DNA of 40,602 nucleotides, taken from CAYLMG01 sp964464635. GTDB lineage: Bacteria > Planctomycetota > Phycisphaerae > Sedimentisphaerales > Anaerobacaceae. Shown here one piece after another: positions 8,454 to 16,276 of this stretch; within the stretch, counting starts at the first letter, position 1; the number at the start of each line of letters is the position of its first letter. The stretch is from assembly GCA_964464635.1 (NCBI GenBank), contig CAYXGT010000014.1, positions 1-40,602 on the forward strand, written 5' to 3'. The position numbers and the translations under genes were made by a program. The notes beneath the pieces were generated by a model, which saw only the letters and a list, made by a program, of their open reading frames with translations, was not told the origin of the DNA and did not search any database.

Positions 8454-8912
8454 GTGGCACAGAAACGCGACAAAAAGAAACAGTTGAAAAAAGTAGATAC
8501 TACCCAAATGAAAAAGAGCAATCTCGGCCCAAAAGAGCTTGATAAGTTCAGGGAAATGCTGCTGGAGAAACGGCGTGAGATATTCCGCAGTGTATATGAA
8601 ATGGAGGATGAGACACTGAGAAAATCGCGTCTCGATGCCACGGGTGACCTATCGAGTATGCCGATTCATATGGCTGACCTTGGCTCGGACAATTACGAGC
8701 AGGAATTTGCCCTCGAATTGATGGACAGCGAAAGAAAACTACTCAGGGAAATCGACGATGCCCTTATGCGTATCGAAGAAGGAACTTACGGTATCTGCGA
8801 TGGCCTGAATAAACCGATACCCAAATCACGACTCAATGCCCAGCCCTGGGCGAGATACAGCGTCGAATACGCCGAAATGCTCGAAAAAGGACTCGTAAAA
8901 GAAGAGCAGTAA
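8454..8912 (+). CDS. TraR/DksA-family RNA polymerase-binding protein with degenerate zinc finger
   Basis: This 152-residue protein has a lysine-rich N terminus, a long helical (coiled-coil) region at about residues 25-110 with MADLGSDNYEQE near its tip, and the DksA C-terminal block GTYGICDGLNKPIP followed by RLNAQPWARY. DksA-type proteins enter the RNA polymerase secondary channel and modulate initiation. The canonical finger has four cysteines. Here only Cys115 remains, and the second Cys of the first pair and both of the last pair are replaced, so zinc cannot be held in the usual way. The start is GTG 8454 with gaaagg at 8441-8446 as ribosome binding site. yacG follows 87 bp later. Confidence 0.85.
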   Translation: MAQKRDKKKQLKKVDTTQMKKSNLGPKELDKFREMLLEKRREIFRSVYEMEDETLRKSRLDATGDLSSMPIHMADLGSDNYEQEFALELMDSERKLLREIDDALMRIEEGTYGICDGLNKPIPKSRLNAQPWARYSVEYAEMLEKGLVKEEQ

Positions 8913-8999
8913 ATCTCAAGAAAAGGGCTGTTAAATCCTAAAGAACACTGAAAACACCTTGCATTTTAAGCAGAAATAGCGAAATTCAAGTCCGATAAA

Positions 9000-9188
9000 A
9001 TGAGACACAAATGCCCAACCTGCAAAAAACACTTTAATGTATCTGCTGAACAAGCAAAATATCTTCCATTCTGCTCAGAAAGATGCAAGCTGATAGATTT
9101 GGGAGAGTGGCTCGAGGCCGGATATACAATAACCACCCCCCTTGCCGAAGACAAATCCGATAAGCAGGCAGACAATGACAAGAGATAA
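9000..9188 (+). CDS. yacG: DNA gyrase inhibitor YacG-family zinc protein
   Basis: This 62-residue protein has the YacG zinc-binding pattern: CPTCKKHF, with the second pair in FCSERCKLIDLGEWL about 20 residues later (Cys-x2-Cys ... Cys-x3-Cys). E. coli YacG binds GyrB and inhibits DNA gyrase. The signature RCKLIDLG.WL is characteristic and the length matches the family. The C-terminal tail is charged and lacks structure motifs. It may be co-transcribed with the upstream DksA-like gene. Confidence 0.9.
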   Translation: MRHKCPTCKKHFNVSAEQAKYLPFCSERCKLIDLGEWLEAGYTITTPLAEDKSDKQADNDKR

Positions 9189-9205
9189 AAATCCTGTAAA
9201 ATTTA

Positions 9206-9234
9206 TTGAAAACGACCGATAATGAGGGTATATA
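9206..9234 (+). promoter_or_regulatory. Candidate promoter for the 9296 membrane protein gene
   Basis: TTGAAA at 9206-9211 is followed after 17 bp by TATATA at 9229-9234. TATACT at 9231-9236 would be the -10 with a 19-bp spacer. It sits about 60 bp ahead of the ATG at 9296, which has aaagga as ribosome binding site. Moderate match, by eye. Confidence 0.35.
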
Positions 9235-9295
9235 CTACGCGTGTACAGATTAGCGAAAAAATGATTATAAACGGGATTTCACGAAAGGACGCAAA

Positions 9296-10618
9296 ATGAA
9301 CAACAATCAAAACTTAACTGAAGGCCTTAAAAACCCTCTTTTTTTGAAAATTTTCCAGACTTTCCGCATAGCTATCCAGCCTAAAAGCCTGATAATCGCC
9401 CTGTTAGGCCTGACTATCATCTGCCTTGTAGGCTGGGTTATGGATATTACAAACACCGTCGTCAAAACCAGTGACGGGACAACCGAGCTCGACATTTATT
9501 TGATGGAGCCGGACCGGGTATCTTATTTTATCAAAGCAAACGAGGAAATCGGCTGTGAGCATACCGGTGTATTCGCCACTGTATGGAAGTTTTCTGCTGT
9601 AAGATTCAACAGTGCGGTCAATTCCCTGCTGCAGCTTAATCTTCAGCAGTTCTCATTCGACGTGGTCAGCTACTGCCAGGCTGTGAAATGGTCCTTCAAG
9701 TATCACACAATTTACTGCATATTTTTCGGTCTGATAAAGCTTTGCATCATAGCAGTCGCGGGCGGTGCCATCTGCCGCATCGCAGCGCTGCAGCTTGCGC
9801 GAGGAGAAAAGGCCGGCCTTTTCGAGGCTTTGCAATACAGCGGAAAGAAATTCACCAGCTTTTTCGCTGCGCCGCTTATTCCGCTCGGAATCATTATCGT
9901 AATAGGACTTTTAATATCGCTTCTGGGACTTATAGCGAACTTACCATATGCCGGTGAACTGATAATGGGCGTCTTTATTCCGCTGGCCATTCTTGCAGGG
10001 GTACTGCTTGCAATAATTACGATAGGTGCAATTGGAGGATTTAATCTGATGTTCCCGGCGGTTGCGTACGACGGCTCTGACTGTTTCGACGCCATAAGCC
10101 GCTCGATGAGCTACGTATATGCAAGGCCGTGGCGGATGGCATTTTATACTGTTGTGGCTTTAATCTACGGCGCTATCTGCTATATATTCGTTCGCTTTTT
10201 TGCGTTTTTGATTCTTCTTATTACGCATCTGTTCCTTGGCGTGGGAATCTTTGTCGATAACAGCAGCAAAGAGGTTGACAAGCTATCCGCTTTGTGGCCG
10301 GAAAGCAACTTTATGAGTCTTCTCGGCCCTATCAGCTTTGCAAATACAAACTGGTCGGAGTCGGTCGCGGTATTCCTGGTTTACATATGGCTTTTGATTG
10401 TTGTCGGATTGGTAATCTCTTTTGTAATCAGCTTTTACTTTTCAGTAAATACAGTTATTTATTCGCTTATGCGTCAGCGAGTTGATGGCACCAATTCCGA
10501 TGATATCTATACGCTTCCTGAGGAGACGGGCCAACAGATACAAACAGAACAGCAAACCAGCGAGGAACCAGAAACACAAGCCGATTCATCGGAGCCTGAA
10601 AGCGAGCAAAACCAATAA
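9296..10618 (+). CDS. Multi-pass membrane protein of unknown function (440 aa)
   Basis: I do not recognise a named family with certainty. The product has a short soluble N terminus and a hydrophobic segment at about 33-50. A large loop follows, then clustered membrane helices: a pair around 145-165, two around 195-250, and further segments around 280-310 and 365-395. A polar, glutamate/glutamine-rich tail of about 40 residues ends the protein and is probably cytoplasmic. The segment SYVYARPWRMAFY between helices resembles amphipathic connectors in membrane proteins of the glycerophosphodiesterase-membrane-domain type. The ATG at 9296 has an aaagga Shine-Dalgarno sequence. It is followed by an inverted repeat that may end the transcript. 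Confidence 0.8.
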   Translation: MNNNQNLTEGLKNPLFLKIFQTFRIAIQPKSLIIALLGLTIICLVGWVMDITNTVVKTSDGTTELDIYLMEPDRVSYFIKANEEIGCEHTGVFATVWKFSAVRFNSAVNSLLQLNLQQFSFDVVSYCQAVKWSFKYHTIYCIFFGLIKLCIIAVAGGAICRIAALQLARGEKAGLFEALQYSGKKFTSFFAAPLIPLGIIIVIGLLISLLGLIANLPYAGELIMGVFIPLAILAGVLLAIITIGAIGGFNLMFPAVAYDGSDCFDAISRSMSYVYARPWRMAFYTVVALIYGAICYIFVRFFAFLILLITHLFLGVGIFVDNSSKEVDKLSALWPESNFMSLLGPISFANTNWSESVAVFLVYIWLLIVVGLVISFVISFYFSVNTVIYSLMRQRVDGTNSDDIYTLPEETGQQIQTEQQTSEEPETQADSSEPESEQNQ

Positions 10619-10626
10619 CCACTGCG

Positions 10627-10680
10627 GGTTTGCTTAATATATATTGTTCAGAATCCGGGATATCTTAGTTTAAGCAAACC
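10627..10680 (+). terminator. Inverted repeat downstream of the membrane protein gene
   Basis: GGTTTGCTTAA (10627-10637) and TTAAGCAAACC (10670-10680) are perfect 11-bp inverted copies separated by 32 bp, starting 9 bp after the stop. They could form a stem-loop acting as a transcription end or RNA-stabilising structure. No T-tract follows, so a classical intrinsic terminator is not supported. Confidence 0.4.
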
Positions 10681-10823
10681 ACTGAGACATAATACAATTC
10701 CTATTGTGATGCTATGCGTTTATATGATGCTCTTTCGAATATCAATGGCAAAACTGAGGAAAATCACAAACGCATAAATAAACGTCCCTTATTATTCTAT
10801 TATCCTTAGAAAAAAGACGAAAC

Positions 10824-11225
10824 GTGAAAATTAAAATATTGTTAATATGTTTAGGCGCAGCTGCGGGCGGTCTTCTTTTGGGTATTAGTTACTCTTCCAA
10901 AATCGGTCCCGAACCTGTTTCTATTCGAGAGTTGGTACCCCCTGAAATGAGAGACATAGTACAGGACACGAACACTGTAGCCATCTCAAAAAGAGTAAAC
11001 ATTGTCGTATCACCTTTTCGTGCAGTAATTGGTGGAACTTTCGGCGGGCTCATCGGTTTCGTTTTGTCGTTCGTCGTTAGGAAGTGGAAACCTCCAAAGC
11101 ATAGAGTAGAAATGAAGGCACCTGAGAAGCGTAGAAGCTTAGTTATCTACAATCTCAAAGTGTTGTTCATACTTATTTGCTTAGTCATAGCTTTATGGCT
11201 TGTTTTTTTTATATTGTTATCGTAA
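10824..11225 (+). CDS. Small membrane protein, unrecognised (133 aa)
   Basis: I do not recognise this protein. It has an N-terminal hydrophobic segment (LLICLGAAAGGLLLGISY), a second around 65-85 (VIGGTFGGLIGFVLSFVV) and a strongly hydrophobic C terminus (VLFILICLVIALWLVFFILL), with basic linkers between. The start is GTG 10824 with only a weak purine run upstream. The region 10.7-11.9 kb is more AT-rich than its surroundings and has no homologous-looking neighbours, suggesting accessory DNA. Confidence 0.5.
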   Translation: MKIKILLICLGAAAGGLLLGISYSSKIGPEPVSIRELVPPEMRDIVQDTNTVAISKRVNIVVSPFRAVIGGTFGGLIGFVLSFVVRKWKPPKHRVEMKAPEKRRSLVIYNLKVLFILICLVIALWLVFFILLS

Positions 11226-11368
11226 GATTTACGATTGATCCTTTGGATTCTCTGAAATTTAGTGTAGCACGTCAGTCTGCCGCCTTCTTAGCTATTATCT
11301 GCTCATGGGTAGCCGTACACAAAAAATTTGTCTGGAGCAAGAGATGGAGTAAGAGAAGAAATTCGCTA

Positions 11369-11695
11369 ATGCTTGGACCGTTCAGGCGTAAAAAAATACC
11401 CTTTATGAATGATAAGCAATTAAAAGTGTTGTGGATCACAGCAGTTTTCATGTTTCTTTCCCTCCTGTTTCCTCCCTGGGTGGCGTACAAGGTCGCTAGT
11501 GGGAATATTGGCACTGGGACACCGACCTTTGCGGGATTTCACTTTATATTGTCATCACAATTCTCCGTTTTGGGATTGAGTCCTTATATAGTGACAGAGG
11601 TTAGCTATAAAATGCTGTACATCTGGGAGCTCTTTTTGTTGGCAATATTGGTTATTATGATGGTTATTTTTAGGAAAAAGAAGTTAAAGTCGTGA
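11369..11695 (+). CDS. Small two-helix membrane protein, unrecognised
   Basis: I do not recognise this protein. The frame is open from 11177, but the convincing protein begins later. ATG 11369 has a purine-rich agagaag about 10 bp upstream, and ATG 11405 is the next in-frame alternative. The product has a first membrane segment (LWITAVFMFLSLLFPPWVAY), a soluble loop and a second segment near the C terminus ending in a lysine-rich tail (FRKKKLKS). It follows another small membrane protein and may be co-transcribed with it. The start is uncertain. Confidence 0.4.
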   Translation: MLGPFRRKKIPFMNDKQLKVLWITAVFMFLSLLFPPWVAYKVASGNIGTGTPTFAGFHFILSSQFSVLGLSPYIVTEVSYKMLYIWELFLLAILVIMMVIFRKKKLKS

Positions 11696-12049
11696 GGTAT
11701 GTTAATCAGGCTCAGAGTTGTTCCTACCCAAAACTCTACCCGTCAGTAATTTACTATTAACAGAGAACTTTAGCTATTTTCTTTTTCACTCTATTAACTT
11801 GCCCGTTCCTATGCTGACGGTAGCGGAAGATTTCTACAAAGCGTCACAGTCAGGTATATGGGTTCGATTATAAAAGAGATTTGAATAATCAACTTTTATG
11901 TAAGGGAATTTTTTGAATAAAGTTCTGCCAGTCTGAGGTTTGGCGGGGAGTGTATTCGGTTATTCTGAACGAGTCGGCAAAGAATAAGAAGTATCAACGT
12001 CCCGTATGAGACTCTATCTTTTTCTGAAGGGTATTATCTGAGAAATGCT
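11696..12049 (+). other. Intergenic region carrying a rhaB relic
   Basis: No intact gene is visible in this gap between the + strand membrane genes and the - strand genes. The only interpretable content is the fragment of a rhamnulokinase 3' end at 11889-11978. Weak partly complementary words around 11738 and 11814 (cccgtcag and ctgacgg) are not convincing as a structure. Confidence 0.5.
11889..11978 (-). pseudogene. Relic of a second rhaB 3' end
   Basis: On the minus strand this stretch translates as ADSFRITEYTPRQTSDW followed by QNFIQKIPLHKS and a TGA stop. It mirrors the last residues of the intact rhamnulokinase at 14801-16273 (ADSFEITEYSPRQTSPW, QNFIQKTPLQ). Aligned without gaps over 78 bp (11901-11978 against the corresponding end of rhaB), 69 bases agree by my count. 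Similarity stops upstream of the ADSF codons and no other part of a kinase is present. This is the residue of a duplication or of an older copy largely deleted. The intact gene is about 2.9 kb to the right in the same orientation. Confidence 0.75.
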
Positions 12050-12946
12050 CTAATATGTAATATCAATACGTCCGACCATACGGTTGAAAGGAACGTAAAT
12101 AACAAAAATGCCCTCCTGTTCGTCCACCCAGTTAATGCGTGATTCACGACGTGAATAGAAATCGCCGTTTTTTTTGTAAAGCTCACAGTACAGATGCCGT
12201 CGTGCAAGGGTTTCTATCACCAGCCTGCTCGAAATATCCTGCTTCGAGCTCCGCCACAAATCATCAAGCTGCTGGTCTGTGCGAGGGAATTTTTCCATGG
12301 CCTGACAAGTTATAACGAATCCTTTTTCAGAATCGACTTCAACCTCTTTGAGCATAAAATAGTCACTAAAGGGGCCTGTTTCGATTACCAACAGCTCGGT
12401 ATTATAAGGCATAATATTTTCGATAATCCTGGCAGCAAGCTTTTTATAAGGTACAAAAAAAAGCGATATCCCAAATAATACCAACAGCACTGCAAGCGAA
12501 ATTGCGATAATCCTGAGCTTTTCACGGAGGCTCAACGGCTTTGCAGAAGGAATGGTATCGACGGCCACAGAGCGATTTACCGGCTGAACTTTTCCATCAT
12601 GGCCGATACCATAAAGACTTTGTTTTTCGAAACCGCAAGCATATTCAATCGTGCGCAGCGTTGACATCCACTGCGAAGATTCGGCGGCGGTGAAATGCTC
12701 CAGCAGACGGTTCAAATGCTCGCAGACAATCTCTTCTGCAGAAATCCTGCTGGGTGGGAGCTTTACTACTCCCTGTTCCGGTAAAACACTGAAACGATTG
12801 CCGTTAACCGCCAGGTGGAAAAACAAGCCGTCTTTTTTGGCATTGTGAACGAAAGTTTCGATATAAGATACATCTTCATCCGAAAACAGCCGCCCCTCCA
12901 AAAGGCCGTCAATAATAAAAGTCCCTTCGACCTTGAGCTTATCCAT
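12050..12946 (-). CDS. Single-pass membrane protein of unknown function (298 aa)
   Basis: I do not recognise this protein. The ATG at 12946 lies 1 bp after the stop of the upstream gene (TGATATG), so the pair is translationally coupled. A TTG four codons earlier is an unnecessary alternative. The soluble N-terminal half (about 150 residues) begins with VEGTFIIDGLLEGRLFSDEDV. It is followed by a basic stretch and one membrane helix (IIAISLAVLLVLFGISLFF), then an approximately 120-residue domain ending RINWVDEQEGIFVIYVPFN. The layout suggests a cytoplasmic sensor or regulatory half and an extracytoplasmic half. Its partner is the GYF_2 membrane protein. Confidence 0.75.
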   Translation of the reverse strand: MDKLKVEGTFIIDGLLEGRLFSDEDVSYIETFVHNAKKDGLFFHLAVNGNRFSVLPEQGVVKLPPSRISAEEIVCEHLNRLLEHFTAAESSQWMSTLRTIEYACGFEKQSLYGIGHDGKVQPVNRSVAVDTIPSAKPLSLREKLRIIAISLAVLLVLFGISLFFVPYKKLAARIIENIMPYNTELLVIETGPFSDYFMLKEVEVDSEKGFVITCQAMEKFPRTDQQLDDLWRSSKQDISSRLVIETLARRHLYCELYKKNGDFYSRRESRINWVDEQEGIFVIYVPFNRMVGRIDITY

Positions 12947-12947
12947 A

Positions 12948-13592
12948 TCAATCCCCAAACCTTAACGCGTCAACATTTTCCGCGGGTATCCAGTCCAAAA
13001 ATGTAGGATGCCAAAGATGTGTCTTGGGAGTGATTTCGCCCCTCTGTATTTTATTTTTAATTTCGGTTAATGCCATAGGCCCGATGCTGTTATGGCCGTC
13101 ACGAAAATACCAGCCGCCCGCTATATCTTTATAATCCAGGCTTGAAGAGCCTTTGCCGACATCATCCATCGGGTCTTTAGATTCCACCGGATTGCCGTCT
13201 ATATCGAATGTTCTAACGGCATCCGCATCATTTGGCTTCGGGTTTTCTGTGAGCTGTAAAGGCATTACCGGCAGCTCATTGGCTATTAAACGAGTATCTA
13301 CTTTAAGCTCCTGGTCATGAACATCGAGGCGCATCTGAGCGTGTTTTCTAAACTGCTCATTCTTAAGTCGTTCCTGCCTGAGCTGCTCCTGCAGGCGGCG
13401 CTGCTCCATCTGCATCTGCTTTTCCTTTGCCTTGGCTTCTTTAAGATTCGCGACAACCAAAAGAATTATCAATCCAAAGAGACCGAAGAAGAAACCGACA
13501 AAAAACCAACCGATGGGATTTCTGCCCTTATGATACGCCAGCAATGCACAAATAATGGCAAATATCAGGGCTAACAACAAAAACATAATCAA
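12948..13592 (-). CDS. Membrane/coiled-coil protein with C-terminal GYF_2 domain
   Basis: The 214-residue product starts with two membrane helices (about residues 2-20 and 27-48, separated by HKGRNPIGWF, a motif of small phage-shock-like and GYF_2-containing membrane proteins). A glutamine/glutamate/arginine-rich coiled coil follows at about 50-95 and then a low-complexity linker. The C-terminal GYF_2 (DUF4339) domain at about 160-212 has WYFRDGHNSIGPMALTEIK, GEITPKTHLWHP and WIPAENV. GYF_2 domains are thought to mediate protein-protein contacts. taagga precedes the ATG. It is coupled to the next gene, so the two probably form one membrane-associated complex of unknown role. Confidence 0.8.
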   Translation of the reverse strand: MIMFLLLALIFAIICALLAYHKGRNPIGWFFVGFFFGLFGLIILLVVANLKEAKAKEKQMQMEQRRLQEQLRQERLKNEQFRKHAQMRLDVHDQELKVDTRLIANELPVMPLQLTENPKPNDADAVRTFDIDGNPVESKDPMDDVGKGSSSLDYKDIAGGWYFRDGHNSIGPMALTEIKNKIQRGEITPKTHLWHPTFLDWIPAENVDALRFGD

Positions 13593-13656
13593 TCCTTACA
13601 GCTATCATTCATATTTTAACAGCAAACAAAGCATTATATAACAAATCGCAAAGAAA

Positions 13657-13671
13657 ACACCATCCGGGTGT
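13657..13671 (-). terminator. Weak intrinsic terminator after the CPBP protease gene
   Basis: On the minus strand ACACC-CGGAT-GGTGT forms a 5-bp stem with a 5-nt loop, directly followed by TTTTCTTTG. It begins 11 bp past the TAA of the CPBP gene at 13683. The stem is short, so this is a modest candidate. Confidence 0.4.
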
Positions 13672-13682
13672 AAACCTATTTT

Positions 13683-14513
13683 TTAACCTCCACGTAAAAC
13701 CGGAAAAATGAAAAGAACCACAGCGTTATGTACAATATGCAGCACCATTGACGGATAGAGACTGCCTGTTTTCCACTTTACCCATCCAAACAGCGTTCCA
13801 ACCAGAAAAATATACGGAGCTCCCAGGACGCTGAGATGCAGAGCAGTAAACAATGCCGAGGCCAGGAAAATCGCCCGCCAGGGTTTCAGGGCAATCTGAA
13901 GCCAATGCTGCACCAAACCGCGAAAACCAATCTCTTCGACAATGCCCGGAATCAGGCATAAGAACAAAAATAACGAAATGGCCGGCAATCCCGCCTTGCT
14001 CAGGTCACAATAGACAGATTCTCTGTCAATTAACAAATGCAAAAACTGAAAATATACATAATTGACAACCAAAAGACCCGCAAGCAAGACAAATCCAATC
14101 CACGCTTCGATTCTGAAAAAACCAAATTTCTTAAGCTGAACTGCCAGTGACTTCCAAAAGATTACTTCCAGCGCGATGGTCGTAATCATAATGGAGCAAA
14201 CTCCGAAAATGAGGGCATAAGCAAACTGGTCTTCTCCCGGGAAGAGGAAATGATAGAAAAGAAACGATATAAATATTACGACACAATACGTCCAGAACAC
14301 CGGCCAAACCTTCGGCGCCTTTTTTTTGATGAGCTCCGATTCGGTTAAATCAGAAGGATAAACAGGCGATAGTACCGTCTCGATCGACTTGTAAGGCGTG
14401 GCACACTGAAGGCAGAAATAGAATGAAGGATACAGAACCGCACCGCAGTAGCTGCACCTCGGGCCCGACTTTTCAACGCTTTTTTCACCGCTATGTTGTA
14501 TATCCTCATCCAC
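13683..14513 (-). CDS. CPBP-family intramembrane metalloprotease with N-terminal zinc ribbon
   Basis: This 276-residue multi-pass protein is related to Rce1/CAAX prenyl protease 2. The catalytic motif EEIGFRGLVQHWL (Glu-Glu...Arg) lies at about residues 195-207, and a second motif, FTALHLS, supplies His. Bacterial members act as membrane proteases or in bacteriocin immunity. The unusual part is the first 45 residues: CSYCGAVLYPSFYFCLQCATPY, a double Cys-x2-Cys zinc ribbon on the cytoplasmic side before the first helix. The start is GTG at 14513; later in-frame starts would remove part of the extension. A good promoter lies upstream on the same strand. Confidence 0.85.
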   Translation of the reverse strand: MDEDIQHSGEKSVEKSGPRCSYCGAVLYPSFYFCLQCATPYKSIETVLSPVYPSDLTESELIKKKAPKVWPVFWTYCVVIFISFLFYHFLFPGEDQFAYALIFGVCSIMITTIALEVIFWKSLAVQLKKFGFFRIEAWIGFVLLAGLLVVNYVYFQFLHLLIDRESVYCDLSKAGLPAISLFLFLCLIPGIVEEIGFRGLVQHWLQIALKPWRAIFLASALFTALHLSVLGAPYIFLVGTLFGWVKWKTGSLYPSMVLHIVHNAVVLFIFPVLRGG

Positions 14514-14591
14514 AGCTTAAATTCCTCTGTTTGAAGAATAGTTCGTAAATCGGAACTGTCGCTCTCCCGCTATCAGCCGTCAATAGGCGTA

Positions 14592-14620
14592 ATCATAACA
14601 TAAATGACCGGATTTTGCAA
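14592..14620 (-). promoter_or_regulatory. Candidate sigma70-like promoter for the CPBP gene
   Basis: Read on the minus strand: TTGCAA (14620-14615), a 17-bp spacer, then TATGAT (14597-14592), about 79 bp ahead of the GTG at 14513. Spacing is ideal and both hexamers are close to consensus. Confidence 0.5.
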
Positions 14621-14708
14621 ATATTTTTCATCTAAATCCGTTTGCATTTACGGCCATTATTTTACTGAGGTTTCCATTTTAATTGTACCTGACGGCTGGA
14701 TTCGCATT

Positions 14709-14724
14709 CCCCGCCTTCGCGGGG
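14709..14724. repeat. Compact GC-rich palindrome (REP-like hairpin)
   Basis: CCCCGC-CTTC-GCGGGG forms a 6-bp GC stem with a 4-nt loop, flanked by cattc and gacaagcttcgcaggaacgac. There is no T-run on either side, so it is more likely a dispersed palindromic repeat than a terminator for rhaB. Confidence 0.45.
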
Positions 14725-14800
14725 ACAAGCTTCGCAGGAACGACATCTTTGGTTTATTTGCACGGTAATGTTTCACTCAACGACCGAAGGTCATTAAATC

Positions 14801-16273
14801 TCATTGTAAGGGAGTTTTTTGAATAAAGTTCTGCCAAGGTGAGGTTTGGCGGGGGGAGTATTCGGTTATTTCGAAGGAGTCGGCGATGATTTTGCGGGCG
14901 TCGGTGATACAGCTAATGTGGCCTGAAGAGACGGCCTGCATAATGATATTGCCGATAACCGTGGCCTCAGCCGGGCCGGCAATTACCTTTTTGCCCGTCG
15001 CATCGGCGGTGAGCTGATTTAATAACTGATTCTTCGAGCCGCCTCCTACAACGTGCAGAACATCAATCTCTTTGGCAAGCAACTTTTCGAGCATCTGTAA
15101 AACCTGCCTGTAACATACAGCCAGGCTTTCAAGTATCACCCTTACCATTTGTCCCTTGTCTTCTATCGCTTGCTGTTTCGTCGATTGCAGGAACTGGTTG
15201 ATTTTTTCAGGCATATTGCCGGGTGATAAAAAGTCTTTGTATTCGGTATCAATCAATGCGGTAAAAGGCTCGGCATTTGCAGCCATCTCTGTAAGCTCGG
15301 CATAATCATAATGTAAACCCTCTTTTGACCACTGGCTTCTGCACTGCTGAACGAACCAGAGGCCCATTATATTTTTCAACAGCCTGATCGAGCCTTCGAC
15401 GCCGCCCTCATTAGTAAATTCCATCCGGAAAGAAGTGTCGCTAATAACGGGTTTGGGAATTTCAGCGCCTAATAAAGACCAGGTTCCGCTTGAAAGATAT
15501 GCCCAGCTTTGCCCTTGCGGGGCAGGTATAGCTGCAACCGCAGAAGCGGTGTCGTGAGAACCGACCGCGATTACCGGCAGCTGATTGCAGCTCAGCTCCT
15601 CTGCGATTTCTTTTTTTAAGGTGCCGATATTTGTTCCCGGCTGAATAATCTCGGGCAGGATATTCGCAGGCAAATCGAAGGCCTGCAGAAGCTTTTGCGA
15701 CCATCGGCCTGTATTCATATCCATCATTTGTGAGGTGCTGGCGATTGTATATTCGGCACCGATTGCACCGGTCAAAAAATAAACGAACAAATCAGGCATA
15801 AACAAAAGCTTAGATGCCTTCGACAAGACATCAGGCTTTTGCCATTTGTATGCAAGCAATTGATAGAGCGAGTTGAACGGTAAAAACTGGATACCGGTAT
15901 TGAAGTAAATATCTCTTTTGGGGACAATCTGACAGGCCTTTTCAAGCACACCTTCATTTCGTTTGTCGCGATAATGGTAGGGATTTTCAAGGAGAGTGCC
16001 ATTTTCGTCAATCAGCCCGAAATCAACGCCCCAGGTGTCAACTCCGATACTTTCAATACTGCTGGTTACGGCGAAGGCCTTTTTGATACCGGTCTTGATT
16101 TCAGAAAATATTTTTTGAAAATCCCAGCGAAGAGAATTTTGCTGCTCAACGGGTGCGTTCGCGAAGCGATGGACCTGCTGTAGAGATATTTTTCCTTCGC
16201 CGAGAGAGGCTAACATTACACGGCCGCTCTCTGCACCCAGGTCAACAGCAATAAAGTTTGTCACATCAGTCAT
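14801..16273 (-). CDS. rhaB: L-rhamnulokinase
   Basis: RhaB phosphorylates L-rhamnulose to L-rhamnulose-1-phosphate in the cytoplasm. The 490-residue FGGY-family kinase starts with the phosphate-binding VDLGAESGRVM. It carries IGVDTWGVDFGLID, a central GSHDTASAV, the AYLSSGTWSLLG loop, and the C-terminal VVGGGSKNQLLNQ of FGGY kinases. AESGR instead of the DxGT of other FGGY kinases is typical of RhaB. Its ATG lies 3 bp after the GH78 stop, making it the last gene of the rhaA-permease-GH78-rhaB operon. A truncated second copy of its 3' end sits at 11889-11978. Confidence 0.95.
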   Translation of the reverse strand: MTDVTNFIAVDLGAESGRVMLASLGEGKISLQQVHRFANAPVEQQNSLRWDFQKIFSEIKTGIKKAFAVTSSIESIGVDTWGVDFGLIDENGTLLENPYHYRDKRNEGVLEKACQIVPKRDIYFNTGIQFLPFNSLYQLLAYKWQKPDVLSKASKLLFMPDLFVYFLTGAIGAEYTIASTSQMMDMNTGRWSQKLLQAFDLPANILPEIIQPGTNIGTLKKEIAEELSCNQLPVIAVGSHDTASAVAAIPAPQGQSWAYLSSGTWSLLGAEIPKPVISDTSFRMEFTNEGGVEGSIRLLKNIMGLWFVQQCRSQWSKEGLHYDYAELTEMAANAEPFTALIDTEYKDFLSPGNMPEKINQFLQSTKQQAIEDKGQMVRVILESLAVCYRQVLQMLEKLLAKEIDVLHVVGGGSKNQLLNQLTADATGKKVIAGPAEATVIGNIIMQAVSSGHISCITDARKIIADSFEITEYSPRQTSPWQNFIQKTPLQ

Positions 16274-16276
16274 TTC

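Larger units (their letters stand above)
14514..14800. other. Gap between rhaB and the CPBP gene
   Basis: No gene is visible. It holds the promoter for the CPBP gene (14592-14620, minus) and a compact GC hairpin at 14709-14724 in a stretch (cattccccgcc...gcaggaacgac) of the type that recurs as dispersed palindromes in many genomes. Confidence 0.5.

Noticed and set aside
11738..11824. Partly complementary words cccgtcag and ctgacgg as a structured RNA
   Set aside because: The match is short, interrupted by an extra base and has a long loop; not enough to support a structure.
14709..14724. GC hairpin downstream of rhaB as an intrinsic terminator
   Set aside because: No T-run follows on either strand; a dispersed palindrome is more likely.
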